DNA of 64,000 nucleotides from Candidatus Mediterraneibacter avicola (GCA_019115385.1 DXDR01000025.1:43888-107887), one strand, 5' to 3'. Positions 19,874 to 28,792 are shown, counted from the first letter of the stretch. The notes: a model not told the origin generated them from the letters alone. A program made the numbers and translations.

Positions 19874-21109
19874 TCAGATCCCGTCACTGTTCATTGCTTC
19901 GTTCATCATCTCTGTCTGCTCCGCCGAATTCTCATGGGTGATCGATCCGTTGCGGATTCCCTTGCCCATGTTCTCAACCGGCGTCCAGCAGTTTGCCATC
20001 TCAGCCAGGTTCGGCTGCAGGATGGACGTGCGGTTGAACGTATCGTTAATGGCCGCTACCACATCATTTGATATAATATCCTCATCCGCAAGAAGCGCCG
20101 TATGAGTCGGAACCACATTCTCCAGTTCATAGTGAAGCCTCTGTGAATACTCGTTCCCAAGGAAGATAGCCAGTTCTACTGCCGGAAGCATATATTTACT
20201 CTGGGCGTTTACGCCCACGGCTTTTGTTCCCGCATAGGAGTACATCTGCTTTTCCTCTCCGTTCAGAGTGTAAGTCGGAAGCGCCGCCACGCCCATGTTT
20301 TCTCCGAGAGCCTCTTCTACCGCAGCCGCGTCCCAGGAGCCAGAGAACATAGCGTTGATGCTTCCGTCGCGGAGCCCTGCGATACCGGAGCCCAGGTCGT
20401 CAATTCTGAAGTTCGGATGGGATTCCAGGTCGATCAGGTAATCGGTCACCTCCTGCGCCTTCTCTCCGCCGAAATCAACTCCGGCAGAAGCATCCGTTCC
20501 GTCTCCGAAGAGCGTACAGCCGTTGCCTACGTAAAACGATGCCAGATACCAGGAGTTGGTAAACGGGAAGGATACAACTCCTTTCTCCAGCATGGTGTCC
20601 AGATTTTTCACATCCTCCTCAGAGAACACGCTCTTGTCATAAAACATAAACCAGGTATTGATGGCGAAAGGAACACCGTAGATTTCCCCGTCCTTTGTCA
20701 CAGAATCCAGTGAAGTCTGGGAATTCGTCGCCTCAATCTCTTCCCGGTACTTACCGCCGAATTTTACCAGTGCGTCGGCATCTGTCATTGTTGTCAGATT
20801 GTCGTTTGCATAAAGAAAAACGTCCGCGCTGGCTTCAGCGTCCTGGGATACCTGTCCCGCAGAGCTGGCCTCGTCCGCCACTCCGTATACAAAGGTAATA
20901 TCCCACTCCGGATGTTCTTCAGCGAACGCGTTACAGCACGTCTGCAGCCATTCGCCCTGATCTTTGGACTGATCTCCCTGAGGCGACCATACCATAAGCC
21001 GGATGTTTTCTGCCCCCTCCTGACTGCTTCCGCAGCCTGTAAGACCTGTCACGGCAACGCCCGCCGTCATCAGGCCTGCCAGCAGTGCTGACAATACTTT
21101 TCTTCTCAT
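19874..21109 (-). CDS. malE: Maltodextrin-binding lipoprotein MalE
   Basis: 411-residue extracellular substrate-binding protein of the CUT1 importer. The start MRRKVLSALL at 21109 has AAGGAGGAGG upstream and opens a signal peptide ending in the lipobox LTGC (Cys26), where lipid is attached. The mature part has the family 1 solute-binding fold: MVWSPQGDQ near its start, the FLYANDNLTTMTDADAL hinge region and the FSGSWDAAAVEEAL and MLPAVELAIFLGNEYSQRLHY signatures. A longer reading to 21190 lacks an RBS and overlaps the promoter. It is the first gene of the minus-strand maltodextrin operon, 16 bp before malF. Confidence 0.9.
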   Translation of the reverse strand: MRRKVLSALLAGLMTAGVAVTGLTGCGSSQEGAENIRLMVWSPQGDQSKDQGEWLQTCCNAFAEEHPEWDITFVYGVADEASSAGQVSQDAEASADVFLYANDNLTTMTDADALVKFGGKYREEIEATNSQTSLDSVTKDGEIYGVPFAINTWFMFYDKSVFSEEDVKNLDTMLEKGVVSFPFTNSWYLASFYVGNGCTLFGDGTDASAGVDFGGEKAQEVTDYLIDLESHPNFRIDDLGSGIAGLRDGSINAMFSGSWDAAAVEEALGENMGVAALPTYTLNGEEKQMYSYAGTKAVGVNAQSKYMLPAVELAIFLGNEYSQRLHYELENVVPTHTALLADEDIISNDVVAAINDTFNRTSILQPNLAEMANCWTPVENMGKGIRNGSITHENSAEQTEMMNEAMNSDGI

Positions 21110-21161
21110 TCTTCTGTCCTCCTCCTTCAAATGAAAGTTTCGTATTGTTTCGGTATTTATT

Positions 21162-21190
21162 ATCTTAGTCTTTTTATAATTCTCCGTCAA
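21162..21190 (-). promoter_or_regulatory. Candidate promoter of the maltodextrin operon
   Basis: On the minus strand TTGACG (21185-21190), 17-bp spacer, TAAGAT (21162-21167), about 50 bp ahead of the malE start. Confidence 0.55.
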
Positions 21191-21201
21191 GCAATTTATA
21201 G

Positions 21202-21259
21202 AAAATGCACTATTTTTATACAGTATTCACAGTTTTTTATATTACATTTTGTGCATTTT
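21202..21259. promoter_or_regulatory. Spaced inverted repeat between malE and the lacI-family gene
   Basis: AAAATGCAC (21202-21210) and GTGCATTTT (21251-21259) are perfect 9-bp inverted copies with a 40-bp spacer, close to four helical turns, in the divergent control region. A separate 8-bp palindrome TTTCGAAA (21279-21286) has the CG centre usual for LacI operators. Either could be the regulator's site. Confidence 0.4.
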
Positions 21260-21356
21260 TAAAATCTATATTCCTATATTTCGAAACTTATCTAAACCTC
21301 ATTTTCCCTATATTTGAATTGTTTTTCTGTCTGTACTGTTCTTGTCCTTTGCCTGA

Positions 21357-21385
21357 TTGATTTTCTCCGGCATATTCTTTATAAT
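21357..21385 (+). promoter_or_regulatory. Candidate promoter for the LacI-family regulator
   Basis: TTGATT (21357-21362), 17-bp spacer, TATAAT (21380-21385), followed by a GGGAGCGAGG ribosome binding site and the ATG at 21424. Confidence 0.65.
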
Positions 21386-21423
21386 AAAAATGGATTATTT
21401 TTCTATAGAAAGGGAGCGAGGAA

Positions 21424-22446
21424 ATGACAACGATCCAGGATATTGCGGATAAACTAAATATATCGAAAGGAACCGTATCAAAAGCCCTGAATAACGCTCC
21501 TGATATCAGTGAGGCTCTGCAGAAGCAGATTCTTGAGACCGCAGTTGAACTTGGCTACACAAAACTGAGGCGCTATAAGAATGCAAAGCGCAGGCTCTGT
21601 ATCATTATTCAGAAGGATAATATTCAATATGAAGAGCCTCACCAGTTCGCCTATGAAATTGTTATGGGTTTCCGGCAGATGGCCGAGCCTGCCGGTTTCG
21701 AGGTAGAAGTGGTTCCTGTGGACGTTGATGTGCAAAATCAGATTTCATATGATGTCTTTATGCTTCAGAACGACTATTCCGGCTCCTTTGTCCTTGGCTT
21801 TTCTCTGAACGAGCCCTGGATGAAAGATTTTGAAACAAGCCGCACCCCCGCCGTGCTGTATGACAACCATATTGTGGGCAATCCGAATATCTCATACGTT
21901 GGAATTGACAATGTCGAAGGGATGGAACTCTCCGTTTCTCACCTGAAAGATCTGGGGCACCAGAAGATCGCTTACTTAAGCAGCGCTCTCGGTTCACATA
22001 TCATGCAGGTCCGTCACAGGGCTTTTTTTCAGGCGATGCAGCATCACGGACTCAAAGCCGACGCAAGCCATGCAGGCTGTTCCTACTACCTCTCAGAATG
22101 TATGGAAAAACATCTGCCCCGGTTTCTGGACATGGGTATGACCGCCGTCATCTGCTGTCAGGACACTTTTGCAAGCGCAGCTCTGACCCAGTGTCAGCAG
22201 TTCGGATACCGGGTGCCCCAGGATATCAGTATCATAGGCTTTGACGATCTGCCTATGTGCCCCTATACCTCTCCTCCCCTGACCTCCGTCAGACAGGACC
22301 GGATCGAACTGGGAAAAAGCGGCTATTATGCTTTAAGCAGTTTGATGAACCAGGTGTCGATCGGGACTATCCTCCTGCACGCGCAGCTGGTCGAGCGCGG
22401 CTCTTCCGGGCCTGCGCCCTCTCGAACTCCAAAAACAGGGATGTGA
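21424..22446 (+). CDS. LacI-family transcriptional regulator (likely of maltodextrin genes)
   Basis: 340 residues. The N-terminal helix-turn-helix TIQDIADKLNISKGTVSKALNN (2-23) and hinge helix lead to a periplasmic-binding-protein-like sensor domain with VGIDNVEGMELSVSHLKDLGHQKIAYL and SIIGFDDLPMCPYTSPPLTSVRQD. It is divergent from the maltodextrin operon, so sugar-responsive repression of malE onward is the natural inference (MalR-like role). The C-terminus (about residues 320-340) is Ser/Pro-rich and looks atypical. The downstream nitrilase-family gene begins 4 bp after the stop. Confidence 0.9.
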   Translation: MTTIQDIADKLNISKGTVSKALNNAPDISEALQKQILETAVELGYTKLRRYKNAKRRLCIIIQKDNIQYEEPHQFAYEIVMGFRQMAEPAGFEVEVVPVDVDVQNQISYDVFMLQNDYSGSFVLGFSLNEPWMKDFETSRTPAVLYDNHIVGNPNISYVGIDNVEGMELSVSHLKDLGHQKIAYLSSALGSHIMQVRHRAFFQAMQHHGLKADASHAGCSYYLSECMEKHLPRFLDMGMTAVICCQDTFASAALTQCQQFGYRVPQDISIIGFDDLPMCPYTSPPLTSVRQDRIELGKSGYYALSSLMNQVSIGTILLHAQLVERGSSGPAPSRTPKTGM

Positions 22447-22450
22447 TTGC

Positions 22451-23329
22451 ATGAACAATATCGAAACAGAGAATTTCTCTGCCAGCCGCTCAAAAACAGA
22501 AAGCGGGATCGTCCGCATCGCTCAGGCGCAAATGCCTGTCACAACCGACAGATCCGCCTGTCTGAGTTATCTGGAAGCCTCAGCAGAAAAAGCCTCCTCA
22601 CAAAGGGCAGATTTTCTGCTGCTCCCGGAAATGTTCTGCTGCCCTTATGACACAGCCTTTTTCCCGGAATATGCAGAAGAAGAAGGCGGCCCCATGTGGA
22701 CGGCCTGCGCAGAACTTGCCCGAAAATACCATCTTTATTTTTCTGCTGGGACAATGCCGGAAAGAGACATTCAAGGACGGATCTATAACACCGCCTATAT
22801 CTTCGACCCGGCCGGGCGCCAGATCGCAAAGCACCGGAAGATGCATCTCTTTGATATTCAGGTTCAAGGCGGACAGCATTTCCGGGAATCAGACGTACTC
22901 TCTCCCGGTAGTTCCGTCACCGTCTTTGATACTTCCTTCGGCGTCTTCGGACTGGCAGTCTGTTTTGACATTCGTTTTCCAGAACTTTTCCGCCTTATGG
23001 CTCTCAAAGGAGCCCGGGCAGTTCTTGTCCCGGCTGCTTTTAATATGACGACCGGTCCCATGCACTGGGAACTGCTCTTTCGCTCTCAGGCTCTCAACAA
23101 CCAGCTGTTTACCGCAGGCACAGCGCCGGCCCGGAATGCGGACGCCTCTTATGTATCCTGGGGACACAGTATTGTAGCCGGACCCTGGGGAAATGTGATC
23201 GGTCAGATGGATGCGGGAGAAGACTTTCAGATAACCGAGATTGACCTTCGGGAGACGCGGAAAGCCCGGGAACAGATACCGGCGCTCAGCGGAAGACGGA
23301 CAGATGTATATACTCTTACAGAGAGATAG
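22451..23329 (+). CDS. Carbon-nitrogen hydrolase (nitrilase superfamily, omega-amidase-like)
   Basis: 292-residue cytosolic enzyme with the Glu-Lys-Cys triad: Glu60 (LLLPE), Lys130 (KHRKMHLFD) and Cys171 (AVCFDIRFPE). The overall pattern resembles Nit2/omega-amidases, which hydrolyse alpha-ketoglutaramate or related amides; the true substrate is unknown. About 20 residues precede the usual first beta strand (VRIAQAQ), so the N-terminus may be extended; no better start was seen. It is probably co-transcribed with the LacI regulator 4 bp upstream. Its link to maltodextrin use is unclear. Confidence 0.85.
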   Translation: MNNIETENFSASRSKTESGIVRIAQAQMPVTTDRSACLSYLEASAEKASSQRADFLLLPEMFCCPYDTAFFPEYAEEEGGPMWTACAELARKYHLYFSAGTMPERDIQGRIYNTAYIFDPAGRQIAKHRKMHLFDIQVQGGQHFRESDVLSPGSSVTVFDTSFGVFGLAVCFDIRFPELFRLMALKGARAVLVPAAFNMTTGPMHWELLFRSQALNNQLFTAGTAPARNADASYVSWGHSIVAGPWGNVIGQMDAGEDFQITEIDLRETRKAREQIPALSGRRTDVYTLTER

Positions 23330-23346
23330 ATCCGCATTTGCGGATC
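23329..23346 (+). terminator. Weak terminator-like hairpin after the nitrilase gene
   Basis: GATCCGCA/TGCGGATC, an 8-bp perfect stem with a two-base loop starting at the last base of the stop codon; the following bases are pyrimidine-rich (CTCTTCCCTCCCTG) rather than a T-run. It lies between convergent genes. Confidence 0.45.
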
Positions 23347-23374
23347 CTCTTCCCTCCCTGTTAGAGTCCGGAAC

Positions 23375-24286
23375 CTAAATAATATGTTTCTTTTTAAAGA
23401 TGATCAGACAGACGATTATGACTACGATGCTCAGCGCTACGATCAGGGGATAACCGTTTTCCAGACCGGGCATATCTTTGAAATTCATCCCAAACCAGCC
23501 GGTGATCAATGTCAGCGGGAAGAAGATGGTAGATATTACGGTCAGAAACTGCATATTGCTGTTCTGCCTTGCGTCTACCTGCGCCTGGCAGGCATCCTTT
23601 ACCTGCTGGGCATACTCCAGGAGATGCCCTGTCCGGCTCATCAGCCTGTCCGCCCGGTCGGTCAGAGTCCCGAAGTATTTCAGGTGCTTCTTTAAAAAGA
23701 AGCCGTTTTCGTTTTCCTCCAGTTCCCTTGTGAAATCCATAATCTCATCATAGTAGCTTCGCAGGTTCAGCAGTTCTCTTCGGATCGGCATCAGCTTTGT
23801 CTGAAAATCAGATATCTTCTCCTGGCTGACATCCTCTTCCATTCGGAGCAGCCTCCTTTCATATGCCACCAGCATCTCCAGATCCCGGCTGATAAACTCG
23901 GAAATATAGTTGTAGAGGAACCGCTCCTTCGTCTCTCCCTGATGGGCTTTCTTACGCTGGATCCTGTGGATCAGGCGGATTGAAAAATCCTCGTCATCTA
24001 CGATCACCACATTGCTCCGGTTCACAAAAAAATACATCCTGTATCTGCTTCCCAGCACATCAAGCAGCTTAGGGATGCAGAGCGTTCCCACAACACATTC
24101 CTGCTGGTTCTCCAGTCTGCAGAATCCGATCCTGGATATCTGGATCTCATTTTCATAAATAATTCCCGCTTTTTCCAGAACTTCATCTGCATGTCTGGAA
24201 TCTGTAATAAAAACTGCCGGAACCTGATCCGCCTCCCACTCTTCCATCTCAACGGGAACCAGCTGCTCACCGAATTTGAATATCAT
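23375..24286 (-). CDS. corA: CorA-family magnesium/divalent cation transporter
   Basis: 303-residue membrane protein. A long soluble N-terminal domain with helical arms (about 1-240) is followed by two C-terminal transmembrane helices; the selectivity motif GMN sits at 266-268 (GWFGMNF). The C-terminus is short and Lys-rich. CorA pentamers mediate Mg2+ uptake along the membrane potential. RBS AAGGTGA precedes the ATG. The gene lies 27 bp downstream of ppk1 in the same direction, consistent with co-expression of Mg2+ supply and polyphosphate synthesis. Confidence 0.9.
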   Translation of the reverse strand: MIFKFGEQLVPVEMEEWEADQVPAVFITDSRHADEVLEKAGIIYENEIQISRIGFCRLENQQECVVGTLCIPKLLDVLGSRYRMYFFVNRSNVVIVDDEDFSIRLIHRIQRKKAHQGETKERFLYNYISEFISRDLEMLVAYERRLLRMEEDVSQEKISDFQTKLMPIRRELLNLRSYYDEIMDFTRELEENENGFFLKKHLKYFGTLTDRADRLMSRTGHLLEYAQQVKDACQAQVDARQNSNMQFLTVISTIFFPLTLITGWFGMNFKDMPGLENGYPLIVALSIVVIIVCLIIFKKKHII

Positions 24287-24313
24287 TCTATCACCTTACT
24301 GACTGTTTCTTTA

Positions 24314-26398
24314 CTATTTGTTTCCCGCGGGAACATTTCCCCGGTTTTCTGTTCTGGTTGAAGCCCTGTCATAGGCCTCCTGATACAGAAGCTCCTGTGA
24401 ATTAACAGGCTCTCCATTACATTCTGCCATAGAGTAGGCGCCGGTGTTGTCCTCAATTCTGGCTTTTTTGTTGTCGCTGAGCATCAGGTCAAAAATACCC
24501 CTGACACGCTTTTTCAGAGATTCAGAATAAACCGGAGCAGCCACCTCCACTCTCTTAACTGTATTTCTTGTCATAAAGTCTGCGGATCCGATATAGTATT
24601 TTGTTCTGTCTCCACAGCCAAAAATGTAGATTCTGGAGTGTTCCAGAAATCTTCCGACAATACTGATCACACGAATATTTTCCGTTTTCCCCGGTACGCC
24701 CGGTATGAGGCAGCAGATTCCTCGTACGATCATGTCTATATGCACGCCGGCGCAGGATGCTTCCACCAGTTTATCCATGATCCGTTTATCTGTCAGAGAA
24801 TTCAGTTTCAGGCCGATATATGCTTCTTCCCCATTTTTTTTGTGCCGGATCTCGCCATCGATCATATCAAGGATCCTGGACTGAAGGCATTTCGGAGCGA
24901 CCAGCAGGTGTTCAGACTCTTCCACGACCTCGCCTTTTGCCAGCGCCTGGAATACCCGGGCAGCCTCCATACCGATCTGCTCATCTGCAGTCATGAGGGA
25001 CAGGTCTGTATATAGTCTGGCTGTTTTCTCATTGTAGTTTCCGGTGCCGATCTGTGTGATATACTCAATGCCGTCCTCGCCTCTTCTTGTAATCAGGCAG
25101 AGTTTGGAATGTACTTTGTAACCCTCCAGGCCGTAAATGATCTGGCATCCTGCCTTTTCCAGCATGCGGGACCACCGGATATTATTTTCCTCGTCAAAAC
25201 GTGCACGCAGTTCCACCAGGACTACAACTTCTTTTCCGTTCTCCGCCGCCTCACAGAGAGCCTCGATCACCTTGCTCTGTCTTGCCAGACGATAAAGTGT
25301 CATCTTGATCGAGATCACACTGTCATCCTCCGCCGCCTCAGTCAGCATCTTAAGGAACGGCCGAATGGCTTCATAGGGGTATGACAGCAGCTTGTCTTCC
25401 TTTTTGATCTGGTTGAGAATGCTTTCGCCGTCGCGGAAATCCGGCGACTTCTGGGGAACTCTTTTCTCATAAAACAGCTCCGGGTTCATGCGCAGCAGAT
25501 CCTGGATCTCGAAGATAAAGGACACATCCAGCGGCGCTTCACTCTTGAATACGCGCTCTGGAAGTACGTCCAGATAACGGCACAGCGCTTCGATCACTGC
25601 AGGATCCATCTCTCTGGACATATCAAGACGCACCGGGGAGAGTTTCTTTCTCTCCTTCATCAGTTCTTCCATGAACTCTCTGTAGTCCAGATCCTCATCA
25701 TAGAGCGCGTCCGCGTCAATATCTGCGTTTCTGATCACACGGATCAGCGATTTTCCTTTTACTTTGTATCCTTTAAAAGCTTTTCCAATATAATGAAGGA
25801 TCACATTCTCGGAGAGCATATATCTGCCCTTTCCTCCCGGCAGCTCGATCAGGCGCTGCACCATATTGTTGGTACAGGGAATAATCCCGATCCTCTCCTT
25901 TTTGCTCCTTGTCTCAAGAACGACCACCGCATAGATCTCCTGGTTTCTGAGAAACGGGAAGGGCTGACGTTTGCCCACGATCGTGGGAGAACTCAGGGGA
26001 ACGATCTCATTGTTAAAATACTGCTCCAGATATTTTTTCTCATCCGGTTTTGCAGTGGTAAAATCGATCAGTTTGATCCCGTAGCCGGCAATCTGTTCCA
26101 TCAGCTTTTTATACGCTGCATCTTTTCTTTTGTTGAGCCGTTTTACTTCTTTTAAGATTGCTTTTATCTGCTCCCCGGACGTCATGTTCGTCTTGTTGTC
26201 CCGAATCTTCTGATTGATCAGCATCTGATCCTGAAGAGACCCGACTCTCACCCGGAAGAACTCGTCCAGATTGCTCTGGTAAATCGACACAAACGTAGTC
26301 CGCTCACACAGGGGAACCGTCGGATCCTCCGCCTCCTCCAGAACTCTTTCGTTAAATTTCAGCCAGGACAGTTCCCGGTTCATGTAAATATTTTCCAT
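24314..26398 (-). CDS. ppk1: Polyphosphate kinase 1
   Basis: Polymerises the gamma-phosphate of ATP into inorganic polyphosphate. 694 residues with the four PPK1 domains: N-terminal helical (MNRELSWLKFNERVLEEA), head (about 110-300), and the phospholipase-D-like C1 and C2 domains. The autophosphorylated His is His430 in GYKVHSKL, with the partner His587 in FLEHSRIYIFG. The start at 26398 has CGAAGGAGG upstream; 17 further in-frame codons run over that site and are rejected. It stands between an HD-domain gene and corA in one orientation. Confidence 0.95.
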   Translation of the reverse strand: MENIYMNRELSWLKFNERVLEEAEDPTVPLCERTTFVSIYQSNLDEFFRVRVGSLQDQMLINQKIRDNKTNMTSGEQIKAILKEVKRLNKRKDAAYKKLMEQIAGYGIKLIDFTTAKPDEKKYLEQYFNNEIVPLSSPTIVGKRQPFPFLRNQEIYAVVVLETRSKKERIGIIPCTNNMVQRLIELPGGKGRYMLSENVILHYIGKAFKGYKVKGKSLIRVIRNADIDADALYDEDLDYREFMEELMKERKKLSPVRLDMSREMDPAVIEALCRYLDVLPERVFKSEAPLDVSFIFEIQDLLRMNPELFYEKRVPQKSPDFRDGESILNQIKKEDKLLSYPYEAIRPFLKMLTEAAEDDSVISIKMTLYRLARQSKVIEALCEAAENGKEVVVLVELRARFDEENNIRWSRMLEKAGCQIIYGLEGYKVHSKLCLITRRGEDGIEYITQIGTGNYNEKTARLYTDLSLMTADEQIGMEAARVFQALAKGEVVEESEHLLVAPKCLQSRILDMIDGEIRHKKNGEEAYIGLKLNSLTDKRIMDKLVEASCAGVHIDMIVRGICCLIPGVPGKTENIRVISIVGRFLEHSRIYIFGCGDRTKYYIGSADFMTRNTVKRVEVAAPVYSESLKKRVRGIFDLMLSDNKKARIEDNTGAYSMAECNGEPVNSQELLYQEAYDRASTRTENRGNVPAGNK

Positions 26399-26527
26399 GT
26401 TTTTCCTCCTTCGTATAATTTCCATCATTCTTTTGTCTGACGCCCACAAATATCTCCGGTTTTTATCTTCACCGCCGCCCCGCAGCAGCGAAGCGCTTTC
26501 CTCTGCATTTCTAAAACAAATTGGACA

Positions 26528-27196
26528 TCAGCACAGTTTGCTCCCGTTTGCAGACAGCTTAAATTTACACTTCAGCCGTTCCGCCGCTCTCCTGCACATG
26601 ATCATTCTCTGCAGAAAGATCTCAAAATAATCCATCACAGTACAGATGCTGTCGTCCAGTTCCAGTTCCATCTGTATCATACCCTTTTCTTTGTTAATAA
26701 TCAACTTTGAAGATAAGGCAGCATAATTGACTCTGTCGTGAATATCAAAAGACGCTGCATTTGGATTCTGCACACGGTTGCGCCTCACATCTGTCTTGTC
26801 TGCAAGGATCAGAGCCGCCGACACTTCATCCACCGCGGCTCCCGTCGCCTCGTCGTGGTGTCCGATCGCCGTTGTAACCGCCAGGATATCCCGGTAAGGC
26901 ATATCTGTTTCTTTCAGGATCTGATATGCCAGAATGGCGCCGCTGTGGGCGTGGTCATGGCGGTTGATGCTGTTCCCGATGTCGTGCATATATCCGGCGA
27001 TCCTTGCCAGTTCTACCTTATGTTTTCCATAGCCTAACTCTTTAAGGATTTTCCCTGCAGTTTCCGCAGTCTTGGCCGCGTGCTTCCGGGAATGCTCGGT
27101 ATATCCCAGCTCCCGCAGTATTTCATTTCCTTTTTCGATCAGAGCGTTGATCTCCTCATTCTTCCTGATCTGGCTGTAATCTGGTTTCATTGTCAT
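26528..27196 (-). CDS. HD-domain phosphohydrolase-like protein
   Basis: 222-residue protein with a metal-binding HD domain: EHSRKHAAKT (about 34-43), YMHDIGN (about 68-74), HDHAHSG and TAIGHHDEATG. A C-terminal half of about 80 residues contains VSAALILADKTDVRRNRVQ and a beta-rich tail. The ATG at 27196 overlaps the phoH stop as ATGA, so translation is coupled. HD proteins hydrolyse phosphomonoesters or nucleotides; the substrate cannot be named. Its place between phoH and ppk1 suggests a nucleotide or phosphate stress role, an inference from context only. Confidence 0.8.
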   Translation of the reverse strand: MTMKPDYSQIRKNEEINALIEKGNEILRELGYTEHSRKHAAKTAETAGKILKELGYGKHKVELARIAGYMHDIGNSINRHDHAHSGAILAYQILKETDMPYRDILAVTTAIGHHDEATGAAVDEVSAALILADKTDVRRNRVQNPNAASFDIHDRVNYAALSSKLIINKEKGMIQMELELDDSICTVMDYFEIFLQRMIMCRRAAERLKCKFKLSANGSKLC

Positions 27197-28566
27197 AATC
27201 TTCTTGCCGCTTCCATCGCAAGCCCTGAACGTTCGCATTCCTCTGCGCTCATGGTGATCTGCCAGCAAAGCGGGCTTCCTTTCATATGTTCTGATGCATA
27301 ACTCAAGCCGTTTGTCCGCTCGTCGAGGAACGGCCGGTCGATCTGGTTTGGATCGCCCAGCAGAATAATCTTGGTATCCTTTCCGGCTCTTGTAATGATC
27401 CCCTTGATCTGATCCGGCGTAGTATTCTGTGCCTCGTCAATGATGAGATATGTCTTTACAATGGACCGTCCCCGGATATAATTCAATGCCTCTGTCTGGA
27501 TCAGCTCTCTGGCAAATATCTCTTCTATCTTTCCCTGCAGTTCCTCTTCATCGGCGTATCGGTCTTCCTCACTGGAATCGATCAGCTGCTCCAGGTTATC
27601 AATTATGGGACGCATAAGGGGCGATATCTTCTCCTGCTCGTCGCCGGGAAGAAAACCGATATCATCGCCAAACTGCGCGTTTGGCCTGCAGATCAGAATA
27701 CGCCGGTATTCGCCTGTAGGATGGTTCAGCAGTTTCTCCAGTCCCACGGCAAGAGAATAAAACGTCTTGCTCGTTCCCGCCATCCCCTTTACGATCACAA
27801 GGGGTGCTTTCGACGCCGGCTGCATCAGAGCCTCCTGCAGGAAATACTGGCCGGAATTTCTGGGGGAAATACCGTAGGGCTGGCTTTTTCTGTATTCCAG
27901 TTTGCGGATGAACCCGTTTTCCACTCGTCCCAGATGAGTCTTCTTGACAGACTGGTCGGCCTTTAGGATCACAAACTGATTTTCAATAAGTTCCGGTACA
28001 TATTTTTCACCCTGGCCATCCACAGCATACACATACTCCAGAGGAATGCCCTTTTTCTTAAATTCTTTAAAATTTTCTTCAGGCGCATACAGTTCGCAGC
28101 GGCCGCTGTACTGATTCTCATGCTCCAGCACCTGATCTGTGGTAAAGTCCTCCGCGCAGATCCCAAGAAGCTGGGCCTTAATGCGCAGGAGCAGATCTTT
28201 TGTCACAAGGATGACCTGTTCTGCGCATATTTCCGCAAGACCAAGACAGACCCTTAGAATGCGGTTGTCCATCACTTCGTCTGACAGATCTTCCGGGAGC
28301 TTCACATTGACAAAATTTTTCTCCACCCGGATCACGCCTCCACTGTCGTTGGGTACGCCTTTGATAAGATCCCCTTTCTGGCGGAGCTGTTCGAGATACC
28401 GGATCACCCTGCGTGCGTTGGCGCCGATCTCTCCTTCCGCCTTTTTAAAATGATCCAGTTCCTCCAGCACTGCCATAGGAAGCACGACGGAATTGTCTTC
28501 AAAACTCTCGATCGCATAAGGTGCCTGCAGAAGAATATTGGTATCAATCACATAAATCTTTACCAT
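27193..28566 (-). CDS. PIN-PhoH family protein (PhoH2/YlaK-like)
   Basis: 457 residues: an N-terminal PIN ribonuclease-like domain (about 1-135, VIDTNILLQAP with the first acidic residue) fused to a C-terminal PhoH ATPase with Walker B YLIIDEAQN and the GDPNQIDRPFLD signature. Such fusions act as RNA helicase/ribonucleases in some bacteria. The Walker A reads GMAGTSKT, with Ser where the invariant Gly normally precedes Lys. The start at 28566 has AGGAGA upstream; the 19 codons before it are rejected. First gene of the phoH-HD-ppk1-corA run. Confidence 0.9.
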   Translation of the reverse strand: MVKIYVIDTNILLQAPYAIESFEDNSVVLPMAVLEELDHFKKAEGEIGANARRVIRYLEQLRQKGDLIKGVPNDSGGVIRVEKNFVNVKLPEDLSDEVMDNRILRVCLGLAEICAEQVILVTKDLLLRIKAQLLGICAEDFTTDQVLEHENQYSGRCELYAPEENFKEFKKKGIPLEYVYAVDGQGEKYVPELIENQFVILKADQSVKKTHLGRVENGFIRKLEYRKSQPYGISPRNSGQYFLQEALMQPASKAPLVIVKGMAGTSKTFYSLAVGLEKLLNHPTGEYRRILICRPNAQFGDDIGFLPGDEQEKISPLMRPIIDNLEQLIDSSEEDRYADEEELQGKIEEIFARELIQTEALNYIRGRSIVKTYLIIDEAQNTTPDQIKGIITRAGKDTKIILLGDPNQIDRPFLDERTNGLSYASEHMKGSPLCWQITMSAEECERSGLAMEAARRL

Positions 28567-28737
28567 ACAATTTTCTCTCCTGTGTACTTGGCGTCGGTAC
28601 ACACTGACGCTGTTTTTGTTCAAGACCCTCTCCTGCGAGTCCTGGCGCGGGAGTCAGCCCGCATCTGTTATAATACGGAATCTATTTTATAATAAAGATG
28701 AGCGAGATGGGATAATAAAAATGTTAAATATACGTAA

Positions 28738-28771
28738 AACCGCCGTACTTCCATACGGAAATACAGCGGTT
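28738..28771 (-). terminator. Intrinsic terminator after the symporter gene
   Basis: AACCGCTGTA paired with TACGGCGGTT (one wobble) on the minus strand, followed by TTTTACG. Located 22 bp past the stop of the DAACS gene. Confidence 0.65.
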
Positions 28772-28792
28772 CATTTCAGGTTTTCCAATGAA

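Noticed and set aside
28574..28737. Riboswitch upstream of phoH
   Set aside because: A GCGGG/CCCGC hairpin is present but no known riboswitch core could be recognised.
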